Source: Paracoccaceae bacterium
GTDB taxonomy: Bacteria; Pseudomonadota; Alphaproteobacteria; Rhodobacterales; Rhodobacteraceae
Length of the DNA stretch: 64,000 nt
Assembly (NCBI GenBank): GCA_019454225.1
Contig: CP075370.1
Span: 3,521,001-3,585,000, forward strand
Direction: 5' to 3'
Position 1 is the stretch's first letter; every line of letters starts with the position of its first letter. Below the pieces are notes generated by a model. That model searched no databases. It had not been told where the DNA came from and saw nothing but the letters and a program-made list of their open reading frames with translations. A program made the translations under genes and the position numbers. Positions 1 through 9,755 of this stretch are shown here, piece by piece.

Positions 1-130
1 GCCCGAGGAGCCTGCGCCCGCGCAGCCCGAGCAGATCGCCGCCCTGCCCGAGGAGCCTGCGCCCGCGCAGCCGGAGCAGATCGCCGCCCTGCCCGAGGAG
101 CCTGCGCCCGCGCAGCCCGAGCAGATCGCC
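1..130 (+). repeat. Three tandem 45-bp coding repeats
   Basis: Units begin at positions 1, 46 and 91; the third diverges after about position 130. They are nearly identical at DNA level (one C/G change in the second) and in frame, each encoding 15 residues rich in Pro, Glu and Ala. The array probably extends upstream of the window. Confidence 0.9.
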
Positions 131-769
131 GTGGCGCCGGTGACGCCGGAACCGCTGCTGCCGACGCCGGAGCCGTCGGCGCTGCCCCCGCTCGGGGCCG
201 ATATCGGGCCGCCGGTGCGTGTGGCTGCACTGACCTGGGAAACCCGGGGCATCCTGGAACTGAACGCGGTTTCAGGCGATCGTGATCGCGTGGCCGGCAA
301 CGAGGTGACGGCCGACAACGACGAAGGCCGGGCGCTGCTTGCGGCGATCGACCCGCGCCTGCTGGACGACAGCGACATCACGCTGGACATGAACCCGCGC
401 GAAATGGCGCGCAGCGCACAGGCCGAACTGAAGCGCCTGGGCTGCTACCAGCTTGCGGTGGACGGGTCGTGGGGCAACGGGTCGCGGACCGCCCTGACCA
501 GCTATTTCCTCGCCAAGCGGCAGGTGCCGGACACCCTGGAGCCGACGCCCGAACTGATCGCGCAGCTTCGGCTGGAGGGCAAGGTGGTCTGCGAGGTGCG
601 CGTGGCCAAGGCCGTGGTTGCGGGCAAGACCCGCCCGATCCTGAAACAGGAGCCTGCGAAGGTCACCAAGGCGGGCGTTCGCAACCCCAAGACAAACCGG
701 GTGGTTGCCACGCAGCAGCAGCGCGTCGAACAGAAGAAGAAGGTCGCGGTGAACCCCGGCGGGTTCTGA
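2..769 (+). CDS. C-terminal part of a Pro/Glu/Ala-repeat protein with a peptidoglycan-binding-like domain (5' end outside window)
   Basis: The reading frame is open from the first bases, so the start lies upstream of the window. The visible part opens with three tandem 15-residue repeats of the form PEEPAPAQPEQIAAL, a flexible proline-rich linker. After a region of mixed composition it contains a segment (about 95-150 codons before the stop) with the pattern QAELKRLGCY...DGSWG..SRTAL, which resembles the PG_binding_1 fold. A basic Lys/Arg-rich tail ends the protein. In related bacteria such a module often ends caspase-like or envelope-associated proteins, but the catalytic part is not visible here. 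The function is inferred only from the domain; a terminator follows at 823-855. Confidence 0.7.
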   Translation, partial: PEEPAPAQPEQIAALPEEPAPAQPEQIAALPEEPAPAQPEQIAVAPVTPEPLLPTPEPSALPPLGADIGPPVRVAALTWETRGILELNAVSGDRDRVAGNEVTADNDEGRALLAAIDPRLLDDSDITLDMNPREMARSAQAELKRLGCYQLAVDGSWGNGSRTALTSYFLAKRQVPDTLEPTPELIAQLRLEGKVVCEVRVAKAVVAGKTRPILKQEPAKVTKAGVRNPKTNRVVATQQQRVEQKKKVAVNPGGF

Positions 770-822
770 CGCCGCATTGCCAGACATCGTCCCGGCAGGG
801 ATGCCGGGGCCGGACATCGTGA

Positions 823-855
823 AAAGGCCGCAGCGGGAATGCCGCTGCGGCCTTT
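823..855. terminator. Bidirectional rho-independent terminator
   Basis: A perfect 14-bp inverted repeat (823-836 and 842-855) with a 5-base loop is flanked by A-rich sequence on the left and T residues on the right. It lies between two convergent genes (stops at 769 and 872) and can serve both. Confidence 0.8.
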
Positions 856-871
856 GCCTGTCGGGGATGCG

Positions 872-1384
872 TTACTGCAGGTCGATCCGCAGTTCGACGC
901 GGCGGTTCTCGGGGTCGAAAGCATCGCCGGTGCGGGGCTGCGCCTTGCCGAAGCCGATCGACGAGAGGCGTTCGGGCGCCACGCCGAGGCTGACGAGATA
1001 GCTGCGCACCGATTCCGCCCGCGCCTCGGACAGATCGACGTTGTAGCCGTCACCGCCCCGGGCGTCGGTATGCCCCTCGACCTTGAAATGCGCGACCTCC
1101 AGCCGTTCGTCCTGCATCATCTGGGCGAACACGGCCAGATACCCCTTGGCCTCGGCCGTCAGGTCGGCGGAGTCCAGTTCGAAGGTCACCAGCATGTCGA
1201 GCCCCTGCGGCTCGGGCGGGGCGCATTCCTGCGGGGTGCCGATGCAGATGCCGCGCGTGGCGCCCAGATCGGCGGAGTTCACGAAGAACTCGACCAGTTC
1301 ATCGACCGAATAGGGAGCATCCTGCGCGGATGCGGGCAAGGCGGCGGGAAATGCCAGAATGGCGGCAAGCGCAACGTGACGCAT
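872..1384 (-). CDS. OmpA-family periplasmic/outer-membrane protein
   Basis: The 170-residue product has a signal peptide of about 20 residues ending in ALPASAQ. From about residue 60 it carries an OmpA C-terminal peptidoglycan-binding domain: the characteristic VEGHTDARG..GYN..LSEARAESV pattern (about residues 103-128) and an ENRRVELRI ending. Such proteins bind diaminopimelate of the peptidoglycan non-covalently and anchor the outer membrane. There is no N-terminal beta-barrel, so this is the short form seen in Pal-like proteins, but no lipobox cysteine is visible. It is convergent with the preceding gene across a shared terminator. Confidence 0.85.
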   Translation of the reverse strand: MRHVALAAILAFPAALPASAQDAPYSVDELVEFFVNSADLGATRGICIGTPQECAPPEPQGLDMLVTFELDSADLTAEAKGYLAVFAQMMQDERLEVAHFKVEGHTDARGGDGYNVDLSEARAESVRSYLVSLGVAPERLSSIGFGKAQPRTGDAFDPENRRVELRIDLQ

Positions 1385-1475
1385 GTCTGAACCTCTTCAA
1401 TAATACAGGTGAAGGGTAGCGGAGCGCGGTCTGCCGGTCAACCGAAGCAGCGCGGCCGGGCAGATCACAGCACGG

Positions 1476-2918
1476 TTATCGGGCCGTCCTGAACAGCGTT
1501 GCGACATCCATGTGCAGTTCCAGATGGTCCGCCAGCGCATCGAGCGTCGCCTCGACCCCGGCCGCGTGGTCGCGCGGGGCCATGCGGGCACCGAAACCGC
1601 CCAGAAAGGCCGCGCGGAACCCGTCGGACAGAAACAGCCCGTGAAGATAGGTGCCCGAGACCCGCCCGTCGGCCGAAGCGGCGCCTTCGCCCTGGCCGCC
1701 GATTCGCGCGAAGGGCCGGCCACGGTCGGGGCCTTCGGTCTGGCCAATATGGATCTCGTAGGCACTGACCGGCTGGCCGGTGGCGGCATGAACCGCCTCT
1801 GTCCGGGTCAGGCGCTTGTCCGGGGTCATCACCGTTTCGACATCCAGCATGCCGAGGCCCGGCGTGTCGCCCGGCGCCCCCTCGATGCCGTCCGGGTCGC
1901 GCACCACCCGCCCGAGCATCTGGTAGCCGCCGCAGATCCCGAGCACATGCCCGCCGCGCCGCAGATGCGCGCGAAGGTCGACATCCCAGCCTTCGGCAAA
2001 CAGGGCGGCCAGGTCGGCGCGGGTGGATTTCGATCCGGGCAGGATCACCAGCCGCGCGTCGCCGGGGATCGGCTGCCCCGGGCGCACCATGGTCAGCCGC
2101 ACGCCGGGTTCCTGCGCGATCGGGTCGAGGTCATCGAAATTGGCGATGCGCGGAAAGGCGAGCGCGGCGACATGCAGCCCCTCGCCCCCGCCGTCGCGCA
2201 GGTCGAGCGCATCCTCGGCCGGCAGGCGCGACGCCTGCGGAAACCATGGCACCACGCCGAACCCGCGCCACCCGGTCTGCGCCGCGATCATCGCATAGCC
2301 ATCGTCGAACAGCCGGGGGTCGCCGCGGAACTTGTTGATCACGAAACCCGTCACCAGTGCGGCATCGGCGGGGTCCAGAACCGCCCGGGTGCCGACGATC
2401 TGGGCGATCACGCCACCACGGTCGATATCGCCCGTCAGGATCACCGGAACGTCGGCCGCGCGGGCAAAGCCCATGTTGGCGATGTCGCCCGCGCGCAGGT
2501 TGACCTCGGCGGGCGAACCCGCGCCCTCGACGATCACCAGATCGGCCCCGGCCCCCAGACGCGCGAAGCTTTCCAGGACTGGCCCCATCAGCGACGGCTT
2601 GAGCGCGGCATAGTCGCGGGCGCGGACGGTGGCGACGCGGCGGCCCTGCACGATCACCTGCGCGCCGATCTCTGATTCGGGTTTCAGCAGCACCGGATTC
2701 ATGTCGGTCAACGGCTCGCGCCCGCAGGCCATGGCCTGCAGCGCCTGCGCGCGACCGATCTCGCCGCCGTCCGCGGTGACGGCGGCGTTGTTCGACATGT
2801 TCTGCGGCTTGAACGGCGCGACCGAAAGCCCGCGCCGGACCGCGGCCCGGCACAGGCCCGCGACCAGCACCGACTTGCCCACGTTCGACCCGCAGCCCTG
2901 GATCATCAGTGCGGGCAT
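1476..2918 (-). CDS. cobQ: Cobyric acid synthase (adenosylcobyrinic acid amidase)
   Basis: The 480-residue length is typical of the family. CobQ amidates the b, d, e and g side chains of adenosylcobyrinate a,c-diamide using glutamine and ATP. Visible features are a P-loop-like GSNVGKS at residues 10-16, the PQNMSNN motif at 38-44, and a C-terminal triad-type glutamine amidotransferase domain with the nucleophile Cys329 in GICGGYQ and His426 in YLHGLF. It lies 28 bp downstream of cobO on the same strand, so the two form a short operon divergent from the main cob operon. Confidence 0.95.
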   Translation of the reverse strand: MPALMIQGCGSNVGKSVLVAGLCRAAVRRGLSVAPFKPQNMSNNAAVTADGGEIGRAQALQAMACGREPLTDMNPVLLKPESEIGAQVIVQGRRVATVRARDYAALKPSLMGPVLESFARLGAGADLVIVEGAGSPAEVNLRAGDIANMGFARAADVPVILTGDIDRGGVIAQIVGTRAVLDPADAALVTGFVINKFRGDPRLFDDGYAMIAAQTGWRGFGVVPWFPQASRLPAEDALDLRDGGGEGLHVAALAFPRIANFDDLDPIAQEPGVRLTMVRPGQPIPGDARLVILPGSKSTRADLAALFAEGWDVDLRAHLRRGGHVLGICGGYQMLGRVVRDPDGIEGAPGDTPGLGMLDVETVMTPDKRLTRTEAVHAATGQPVSAYEIHIGQTEGPDRGRPFARIGGQGEGAASADGRVSGTYLHGLFLSDGFRAAFLGGFGARMAPRDHAAGVEATLDALADHLELHMDVATLFRTAR

Positions 2919-2946
2919 GATCGCCTTGCAAGCCCGGCGGCACCCA

Positions 2947-3588
2947 TCAGAATTCGACGCCCATCTGCGCCTTGATCCCCGACCGGAACGGATGCTTGAC
3001 CAGCGACATCTCGGTGACCAGATCGGCGGCCTCGATCAGCTCGGGCGCGGCGTTGCGCCCGGTCAGCACGACATGCGTCAGCGGCGGGCGTTCGTCGCGC
3101 AGGAAGGCCAGCACTTCGGCCAGATCGAGATAGCCGTAGCGCAGCGCGATGTTGATCTCGTCCAGCAGGACCAGGCGGATGGCGGGGTCGCGGATGATCT
3201 GCTTTGCCTTTTCCCAGCCCGCCTGTGCCATGGCGGTATCGCGCGCACGGTCCTGGGTTTCCCAGGTGAACCCTTCGCCCATGGCGTGAAACTGGCAGAG
3301 CTCGGCGAAATGTCCCTCGATCAGCCGCCGCTCGCCGGTGTCCCACGCGCCCTTGATGAACTGCACCACGGCGCAGGGCATGCCATGGGCGATGCAGCGC
3401 AGGATCATGCCGAACCCGGACGAGGATTTGCCCTTGCCCGCGCCGGTGTGCACGATCACGAGACCCTTCTCGCCGGACTTGGTGGCCATCATGCGATCGC
3501 GCGCGGCCTTCTTCCTGGCCATCTTGGCGGCATGGCGCGCGGCGTCGTCGGGGGCGATCGCGGGGTCGGTGTCGGTCTCGTGGGTCAT
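2947..3588 (-). CDS. cobO: Cob(I)yrinic acid a,c-diamide adenosyltransferase
   Basis: CobO attaches the 5'-deoxyadenosyl group of ATP to reduced corrinoid. The 213-residue protein has a variant P-loop, GAGKGKS, at residues 49-55 and the LLDEIN motif near residue 140, both diagnostic of the CobA/CobO/BtuR family. I chose the ATG at 3588 (MTHETD). A start eight codons upstream, at 3612, is also open but lacks better support. The basic N-terminal extension rich in Lys and Arg is usual in alphaproteobacterial CobO. It is transcribed away from the riboswitch-led operon and followed closely by cobQ. Confidence 0.93.
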   Translation of the reverse strand: MTHETDTDPAIAPDDAARHAAKMARKKAARDRMMATKSGEKGLVIVHTGAGKGKSSSGFGMILRCIAHGMPCAVVQFIKGAWDTGERRLIEGHFAELCQFHAMGEGFTWETQDRARDTAMAQAGWEKAKQIIRDPAIRLVLLDEINIALRYGYLDLAEVLAFLRDERPPLTHVVLTGRNAAPELIEAADLVTEMSLVKHPFRSGIKAQMGVEF

Positions 3589-3639
3589 CAGGGCGCTTCC
3601 CGTTCTTGACACTTCGCCCCCCCGGGTTCACGACAGGCG

Positions 3640-3842
3640 GGCGCCGGTGCCTGCCTAACGCAGGCGAAGAGGGAATGCGACAGGGGAAGCGACGGGAAAC
3701 CGCGCGGAACCGAAGCGCAGCCGCCCCCGCGACCGTGACGCGGAGAGGCCCCATGCCACTGGCAGCAATGCCGGGAAGGCCGGGGCCGGTGGGGTGCCGT
3801 GGCGCCCCGCTCTGCCGAGCCGGGAGACCTGCCTGCGCCACG
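3640..3842 (+). promoter_or_regulatory. Cobalamin riboswitch upstream of DUF1636-cobW
   Basis: The 366-bp gap between cobO and the next gene holds the conserved elements of the adenosylcobalamin riboswitch in the correct order: a GGTGCC segment near 3645, GAAGAGGGAA near 3667, the GCCGCCCCCGCGACCGTGA segment near 3720, the B12-box half ATGCCACTGG with GGGAAGGC near 3755-3780, and the closing GCCGGGAGACCTGCC near 3820-3834. It should reduce expression of the downstream cobW-cobN operon when cobalamin is abundant. The edges are approximate. Confidence 0.9.
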
Positions 3843-3954
3843 ATTTCACGGGCGGACGGGGTGTGCCGCAACCGGAAGCAGGGAGTGTCGCGCAAGCGGA
3901 TCTCCTGCGCTTTCGTGCGCCCCGGGTCGCCAGACCAAGGACCGAAGGCCCGCG

Positions 3955-4350
3955 ATGGACACCGCCCCGCCCCCCGCCCCCACGGCCACGCTGGTCGTCT
4001 GCACGACCTGCCGCCGCGCGGGCGAGATGCCCGGCGATGGCGACCGCCCCGGCACGCTGATGCTGCGCGCCCTGTCGGCCGCGGATCTGCCGCCGGGCGT
4101 GGCGATCCGTGCCGTCGAATGCCTGTCGGTCTGCCAGAACGGCTGCGCCGTGGCGCTGACCGCGCCGGGGAAATGGGCCTATGTCTATGGCGGGCTGGAC
4201 CCCGCCACGCATGCGCCGGACATCCTGCATGGCGCGGCGCTTTACGCCGCGGCCCCTGACGGGCTGGTGCCCTGGCGGGACCGGCCCGAAATCTTCCGCA
4301 AGCAGTCCGTCGCCCGTATCCCGCCCATGGAGAGCCGCAATGAGCCTTGA
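3955..4350 (+). CDS. DUF1636 metal-binding protein
   Basis: This 131-residue protein has five cysteines arranged as C16-x2-C19 and C56-x3-C60-x3-C64, consistent with a thioredoxin-like ferredoxin fold binding an Fe-S cluster or metal. DUF1636 genes are regularly found between a cobalamin riboswitch and cobW, as here, so a role in cobalt handling for corrin synthesis is likely but its chemistry is not established. The start at 3955 was chosen because the region upstream is riboswitch; longer reading frames extend into it. Its stop overlaps the cobW start by 11 bases, suggesting coupled translation. Confidence 0.8.
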   Translation: MDTAPPPAPTATLVVCTTCRRAGEMPGDGDRPGTLMLRALSAADLPPGVAIRAVECLSVCQNGCAVALTAPGKWAYVYGGLDPATHAPDILHGAALYAAAPDGLVPWRDRPEIFRKQSVARIPPMESRNEP

Positions 4351-5371
4351 GAAAGTCCCCGTCACCGTCATCACCGGCTTCCTCGGATCGGGCAAGACCA
4401 CGCTGATCCGTCATCTGATGGCGAACCCCGGCGGCAGGCGACTTGCGATCCTGGTGAACGAGTTCGGCACCGTGGGCGTGGACGGCGAGATCCTGCGGTC
4501 CTGCGCCGACGAGAACTGCCCCGAGGACAACATCGTGGAACTGGCGAACGGTTGCATCTGCTGCACGGTCGCCGAGGATTTCATCCCGACGATGGAGGCG
4601 CTGCTGGCCCGCCCCAACCGTCCCGACCATATCCTGATCGAGACCTCGGGGCTGGCGCTGCCGAAGCCGCTGCTGAAGGCGTTCGACTGGCCGGGGGTGC
4701 GATCGCGCATCACGGTCGACGGCGTCGTGACGCTGGCCGATGCCGAGGCGGTGGCGGCGGGGCGCTTTGCGCCGGATCCGGCGGCGGTGGACGCGCAGCG
4801 GCAGGCGGACGACAGCCTGGACCACGACACGCCGCTGGCCGAGGTGTTCGAGGATCAGATCGCCTGCGCCGACATCGTGCTGCTGACCAAGGCCGATCTG
4901 GCAGGCGAGGCGGGTCTTGCCGCCGCCCGCGCCGCGATCCTGGCCGAGGCGCCCCGCGCCCTGCCGATGGTCGCCATGACCGACGGGGTGATCGACCCGC
5001 GCGTCATCCTGGGCCTGAACGCGGCCGCCGAGGATGACCTGGCGGCCCGTCCGTCGCACCATGACGGCGCCGATGATCATGAGCACGAGGATTTCGACAG
5101 CATCGTGATCGACCTGCCCGAGATCGCCGACCCCGACGACCTGCAGGCCCGCATCCGGCGCCTGGCCCGTGACCTGCACATCCTGCGCGTCAAGGGCTAT
5201 GTCGCCGTGGCGGGCAAGCCGATGCGGATGCTGGTTCAGGCGGTGGGCGAGCGGGTGCGGGCGCAGTATGATCGCCCCTGGGGCGCAGGCCCCCGGCGAA
5301 CCCGGCTGGTCGTGATCGCGGAACACCACGACATCGACGAGGCTGCGATCCGCGCCGTGCTGGAGGGCTGA
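4340..5371 (+). CDS. cobW: CobW GTPase, cobalt chaperone for cobalamin synthesis
   Basis: The 343-residue G3E-family GTPase has Walker A GFLGSGKTT at residues 13-21, the metal-binding GCICC motif at 71-75 and a TKAD guanine-specificity motif. A His/Asp/Glu-rich stretch (HHDGADDHEHED, near residue 240) separates the GTPase domain from the CobW C-terminal domain. CobW proteins bind Co(II) with GTP and are thought to deliver it to the CobNST chelatase. cobN follows five bases after the stop, which fits that role. Expression should be governed by the cobalamin riboswitch upstream. Confidence 0.95.
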   Translation: MSLEKVPVTVITGFLGSGKTTLIRHLMANPGGRRLAILVNEFGTVGVDGEILRSCADENCPEDNIVELANGCICCTVAEDFIPTMEALLARPNRPDHILIETSGLALPKPLLKAFDWPGVRSRITVDGVVTLADAEAVAAGRFAPDPAAVDAQRQADDSLDHDTPLAEVFEDQIACADIVLLTKADLAGEAGLAAARAAILAEAPRALPMVAMTDGVIDPRVILGLNAAAEDDLAARPSHHDGADDHEHEDFDSIVIDLPEIADPDDLQARIRRLARDLHILRVKGYVAVAGKPMRMLVQAVGERVRAQYDRPWGAGPRRTRLVVIAEHHDIDEAAIRAVLEG

Positions 5372-5376
5372 ACCCG

Positions 5377-8300
5377 GTGCATGTCGTCTTTCGCGAAAGC
5401 CATGGGCTCGGGGAGACCGAGACACCATACGATCCGGGGCAGAGCCCGGCGGATCTGGTGGTGCTGTCCTTCTCGGACAGCGACCTTGGCGCCTTCGCGG
5501 CCGGATGGCACCGGGGGCGCGGCGGGCTGCCGCCCACGCGGTTGCAGAACCTTGTGGCGCTGAAGCATCCGCTGTCGGTCGATACCTATGCGGAACGGGT
5601 TCTGGCCCATGCGCGGGGCATCCTGATCCGGCTGATCGGCGGCGAAAGCTACTGGGCCTACGGGTTGGCGACGGTGCAGGATCTGGCGCGGCGGCGGGGC
5701 ATCGCGCTGGCGGTGCTGCCTGCCGACGGGCGCCCCGATGCGCGGCTGGACGCGCTGTCCACCCTGCCCGTCTCGACCCTGCGGCGGCTCGCGGCCCTGT
5801 GCGACGCGGGGGGCGCGGTGGCGGCGCAGGCGGCGCTTTCCCAGATGGCGCTGGCTGCCGGGGTCTATGCGGGGCCGGTGGCTGGCGACAAGACGGTGCC
5901 CGATTGCGGCTGGTATGACCCCGACCGGGGCGTGATCGCGCCGCCCGCCGCTGCGGGGCCGGCGGTGGTGGTCACCTTCTATCGCAGCTATCTGACCGCC
6001 GCCGATACCGGGCCGGTGGACGCGCTGATCCACGCGCTGCGCGACCGGGGGTTCGATGCCTGGGGCCTTTTCGCAACCTCGCTCAAGGGGCCGGCCGCGC
6101 CTTGGGTCGAAGCCGCCCTGACCGGACTGTCGCCGACCGCGATCGTCAATGCGACGGCGTTCTCGGCCAAGGGGGATGACGGCGCCTCGCCGCTGGATGC
6201 GACCGGATGCCCGGTGTTCCAGATCGCGCTGTCCACCGCCCGGCGGCGCGACTGGGCGGCAGCCGACCGGGGCCTGTCGCCGGCCGACCTGGCGATGCAT
6301 GTCGTGCTGCCCGAAGTGGACGGCCGGATTTTCGCCGGCGTGGCGTCGTTCAAGTCGCCGGGGCGCCGCGATCCGGACCTGGAGTTCAGCCGCTTCGCGC
6401 ACCGCCCCGACCCCGCCCGCATCGCCGCCGTCGCCGACCGGGTGGCGGCCTGGCACCGGCTGCAGGTCGCCGCGCCGGATGACAGGCGGGTGGCGCTGAT
6501 CCTGTCGACCTATCCGGGCAAGGGGTGGAACATGGCGCATGCGGTGGGCCTTGACGCGCCCGCGTCGGCCGCCGCGATCCTCGCGGCGATGCCGGGGGCC
6601 ATGGCGGGCGCTTGCCGGATCGACGGTGCCGAACTGGCAGAACGGCTGGGCCGGGAAACCGTGGCCTGGCCGCTGGATGCCTATCGCGCAGCGCTTGCCG
6701 GGCTGCCCGAGGTCCTGCGCGACCGGTTGCAGGCCGCCTGGGGCCCGGCCGGGGATGATCCGGCCTGCCGCGACGGATGCTTCCGGTTTCCCGCCCTGCG
6801 CCATGGTTCGACCCTGATCGCGCTGCAGCCGGAACGCGGCGAGATCGCCGCGCGCGACGGCGATTATCACGACCTGTCGCGCACACCCCGCCATGCCTAT
6901 GTGGCCTTCTACCTGTGGCTGCGCAGTCAGGGGCTGCACGCGCTGATCCATGTCGGCGCGCATGGCACGCTGGAATGGCTGCCCGGCAAGGCGGTCGCGC
7001 TGTCGGCGGAGTGCTGGCCCGAGGCGCTGACCGGTCCGCTGCCGGTGCTGTACCCGTTCATCGTGAACGATCCCGGCGAGGCGGCACAGGCCAAGCGGCG
7101 GATTGGCGCCGTCACACTGGGCCACATGCCGCCGCCGCTGGCCCCATCGGCGCTGCCCGAGGGCCTGGACCGGCTGGAACACCTGCTGGACGAATATGCC
7201 ACCGCTGACGGGCTGGACCCGGCGCGGCGCGGTCGGCTGATCGCGGCGATCCGTGACGAGGCGCGGGCGGCGGGGGTCGAGGACGACCTTGCCCTGCCGC
7301 CCGACGCTAGCCCCGCCGAGGCGATTCCGCGGATCGACCGTTTCGTCTGTGACCTGAAGGAAAGCCGTTACGGGCAGGGGTTGCACGTCTATGGCGACGC
7401 GCCGGGCGAGATGGCGGGGCTGATGACGGCGCTAGCCGGGCAGCGGGTGCCAGCGGGTCCGGCGGGATCGCCGTTCCGCGGACGGTCGGACGTGCTGCCC
7501 ACCGGGCGGAACCTGTTTTCCGTCGATCCCCGGGCAGTGCCTTCGGCCGCGGCCCATGCGCAGGGGGTGAAGCTGGCCGAGGAACTGCTGCGCCGCCACC
7601 TGCAGGACCACGGCGACTGGCCGCGCGGCATGGTGGTGGACCTGTGGGGGTCGGCCACGATGCGCACGGCGGGCGAGGAGTTCGCAATGGCGCTGCACCT
7701 CGCGGGCCTGAGCCCCCGCTGGGATGCCACCACGGGCCGCGTAACGGGGTTCGAGATCGTGCCGCTGGCGCTGCTGAACCGCCCGCGCATCGACGTCACC
7801 CTGCGGGTGTCGGGCCTGTTCCGCGATGTCTTTCCCGGCCTTGCGCAACTGTTCGAGGCGGGCGTGGCCGCCCTCGCCGCGCGGGAGGAGGCGGCGGCGG
7901 ACAACCCCTACCGGTCCCCGTCGCCCCGGGTCTTCGGACCGAAGCCGGGTCTCTACGGTCTCGCCATGGGCGATGCGATCGAGGCGTATTCGGACGAGGG
8001 CCGGATGGCCGCGGGGCAGGCCTGGCTGTCGGCTTCGGAATGGACGATCGACGCCAAGGGCGATGCACGGCGCGACCGTGCCGCGATCGAGGCGCGGGTG
8101 AAGGCCGCCGATGCCTTTGCCCATGTGCAGGACCTGGCCGAGACGGATATCCTCGTGGCCTCGGACTATGCGGCGCATGAGGGCGGCTTTGCGGCGGCGC
8201 GGGCGGCGCTCGGGGCGGGGGCACCGGCGATGTACCATCTTGACGCGACGCGCCCCGATGCCCCGCGCGCCCGCAGCCTGACCGAAGAGATCGCGCGCAC

Positions 8301-8613
8301 CGTCCGCGCCCGGGCCGCACAGCCCGGATGGGCGGCGGGGATGATGGCGCACGGGTTCCGCGGTGCCGCCGAAATCGCGGCGACGATGGATCACCTTGCC
8401 GCCTTCACCCATCTGACGCGCGCGGTCCCGGCGCATCTGATCGACCTGTACCACGAGGCCACGCTGGGGCGGCCCGAGGTGGTGGCCTTCATGGAGGCGG
8501 CGAACCCGGCCGCGCTTGCCGCGCTGCGCGACCGTTTCGCCGCATTGCGGGATGCCGGGTTGTGGAGCACACGGCGGAACTCGATCGCGGCGGCAATGGG
8601 GGCCGGGGGATGA
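5377..8613 (+). CDS. cobN: Cobaltochelatase large subunit CobN
   Basis: CobN is the substrate-binding subunit of the ATP-dependent CobNST complex that inserts cobalt into hydrogenobyrinate a,c-diamide. The 1,078-residue product is shorter than the roughly 1,250 residues of some CobN proteins but collinear with the CobN/BchH family; the signature HVGAHGTLEWLPGK lies near residues 523-536. The start is a GTG at 5377, five bases after cobW; no ATG fits the frame nearby. Its TGA overlaps the cobG start (ATGA). The partner AAA+ subunits CobS and CobT are not in the window. Confidence 0.95.
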   Translation: MHVVFRESHGLGETETPYDPGQSPADLVVLSFSDSDLGAFAAGWHRGRGGLPPTRLQNLVALKHPLSVDTYAERVLAHARGILIRLIGGESYWAYGLATVQDLARRRGIALAVLPADGRPDARLDALSTLPVSTLRRLAALCDAGGAVAAQAALSQMALAAGVYAGPVAGDKTVPDCGWYDPDRGVIAPPAAAGPAVVVTFYRSYLTAADTGPVDALIHALRDRGFDAWGLFATSLKGPAAPWVEAALTGLSPTAIVNATAFSAKGDDGASPLDATGCPVFQIALSTARRRDWAAADRGLSPADLAMHVVLPEVDGRIFAGVASFKSPGRRDPDLEFSRFAHRPDPARIAAVADRVAAWHRLQVAAPDDRRVALILSTYPGKGWNMAHAVGLDAPASAAAILAAMPGAMAGACRIDGAELAERLGRETVAWPLDAYRAALAGLPEVLRDRLQAAWGPAGDDPACRDGCFRFPALRHGSTLIALQPERGEIAARDGDYHDLSRTPRHAYVAFYLWLRSQGLHALIHVGAHGTLEWLPGKAVALSAECWPEALTGPLPVLYPFIVNDPGEAAQAKRRIGAVTLGHMPPPLAPSALPEGLDRLEHLLDEYATADGLDPARRGRLIAAIRDEARAAGVEDDLALPPDASPAEAIPRIDRFVCDLKESRYGQGLHVYGDAPGEMAGLMTALAGQRVPAGPAGSPFRGRSDVLPTGRNLFSVDPRAVPSAAAHAQGVKLAEELLRRHLQDHGDWPRGMVVDLWGSATMRTAGEEFAMALHLAGLSPRWDATTGRVTGFEIVPLALLNRPRIDVTLRVSGLFRDVFPGLAQLFEAGVAALAAREEAAADNPYRSPSPRVFGPKPGLYGLAMGDAIEAYSDEGRMAAGQAWLSASEWTIDAKGDARRDRAAIEARVKAADAFAHVQDLAETDILVASDYAAHEGGFAAARAALGAGAPAMYHLDATRPDAPRARSLTEEIARTVRARAAQPGWAAGMMAHGFRGAAEIAATMDHLAAFTHLTRAVPAHLIDLYHEATLGRPEVVAFMEAANPAALAALRDRFAALRDAGLWSTRRNSIAAAMGAGG

Positions 8614-9755
8614 CGGCGGCACCGGAAATCAGGGGCTGGTGCCCGGGCGCGCTGCGCCCGATGCTGTCGGGCGACGGCTGGGTGGTCCGAGTGCGCCCGC
8701 CGATGGGTCGGCTCGAGCGCCATCAGGCGGCCGGGTTGGCCGCACTGTCGGCGCGGCATGGCAACGGGTTGATCGACCTGTCGAACCGCGCGAACCTGCA
8801 GCTGCGCGGCGTGACCGATGACAGCCACGCGCCGCTGATCGCGGGGCTGCGGGGGCTTGGCCTTGTCGATGACGACGCGGGCACCGAGGCGCGGCGGAAC
8901 CTGGTGGTCAGCCCGTTCTGGCAGGCCGGCGACGGAACCGAACAGATCGCGGCCGAGCTGGCGGCGGCCCTGGCGGGTCGGGATGCGCCGCAGCTGCCTG
9001 GCAAGTTCGGCTTTGCGCTCGACACCGGCCCCGCGCGGGTTCTGGCCGAGGTTTCGGCGGACATCTTCATCACGCGGACGGGGGACGATGCCTTCGCGGT
9101 GCATCCCTGCGGGGCCGTGCGTGGCGCGCCCTGCAACGCGGCGGGCGCGGCGGCACTGGCCATGCGGCTGGCACGCTGGTTCCTTGAAACCGGCGGCGCA
9201 CCCGCCGGACGCGGGCGGATGGCATCGCATCTGCCGCTGGCGGCATTGCCGGAAGGGTTTGCCTCGGTGCCGCTGCCGCGGCCGGTCGCTCAGCCCGGCC
9301 CCGGGTTGCGGCCCGAGGGCGCGCTTGCCGGTCTGGCCTTCGGTCAGATGGAGGCCTCGACGCTGGCGGCACTGGCATCCTGCGGGCCGCTGCGGTTGAC
9401 ACCCTGGCGGATGGTGCTGGTGGAGGGCGCGCAGGGCATGCCCGACCGGCCCGGACTGATCTGCGATCCGTTCGACCCGCTGTTGCGCGTCGTGGCCTGC
9501 ACCGGGGCGCCGGGCTGTCCGCAGGGGCACGCACCCACCCGTCCGCTGGCCCGCAGTCTGGCGGCGCGGGTCCCGCCCGGGGGCCTGCTGCATGTGTCGG
9601 GATGCGCCAAGGGCTGCGCCCACCCCGGCCCGGCCCCCGTGACGCTGACCGCCACCCCCGAGGGCTTTTGCCTCGTGCGAAACGGCACGGCCGCCGCGAC
9701 CGGGCCGATTTTCACCCAATCCGACCTGATGGCCGACGATGCCCCACATCTATGA
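8610..9755 (+). CDS. cobG: Precorrin-3B synthase (monooxygenase)
   Basis: CobG is the oxygen-dependent enzyme that makes precorrin-3B and so marks the aerobic pathway. The 381-residue protein belongs to the nitrite/sulfite reductase-like family. Near residues 295-306 it has CTGAPGCPQGH and near 330-340 SGCAKGCAHPG; the four cysteines of these two segments are the expected ligands of a [4Fe-4S] cluster. The ATG at 8610 overlaps the cobN stop by four bases. The 3' end overlaps cobH by 17 bases. Confidence 0.93.
   Translation: MTAAPEIRGWCPGALRPMLSGDGWVVRVRPPMGRLERHQAAGLAALSARHGNGLIDLSNRANLQLRGVTDDSHAPLIAGLRGLGLVDDDAGTEARRNLVVSPFWQAGDGTEQIAAELAAALAGRDAPQLPGKFGFALDTGPARVLAEVSADIFITRTGDDAFAVHPCGAVRGAPCNAAGAAALAMRLARWFLETGGAPAGRGRMASHLPLAALPEGFASVPLPRPVAQPGPGLRPEGALAGLAFGQMEASTLAALASCGPLRLTPWRMVLVEGAQGMPDRPGLICDPFDPLLRVVACTGAPGCPQGHAPTRPLARSLAARVPPGGLLHVSGCAKGCAHPGPAPVTLTATPEGFCLVRNGTAAATGPIFTQSDLMADDAPHL

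Noticed and set aside
1..130. Possible CRISPR-like direct repeats
   Set aside because: The 45-bp repeats are contiguous, without spacers, and in frame in a coding region. They are protein repeats.
2906..9749. Very long minus-strand open frames opposite the cobW-cobN-cobG genes
   Set aside because: They are antisense to well-conserved cob genes, have low-complexity Arg/Gly/Pro-rich translations and no recognisable domain. They are typical shadows in GC-rich DNA.
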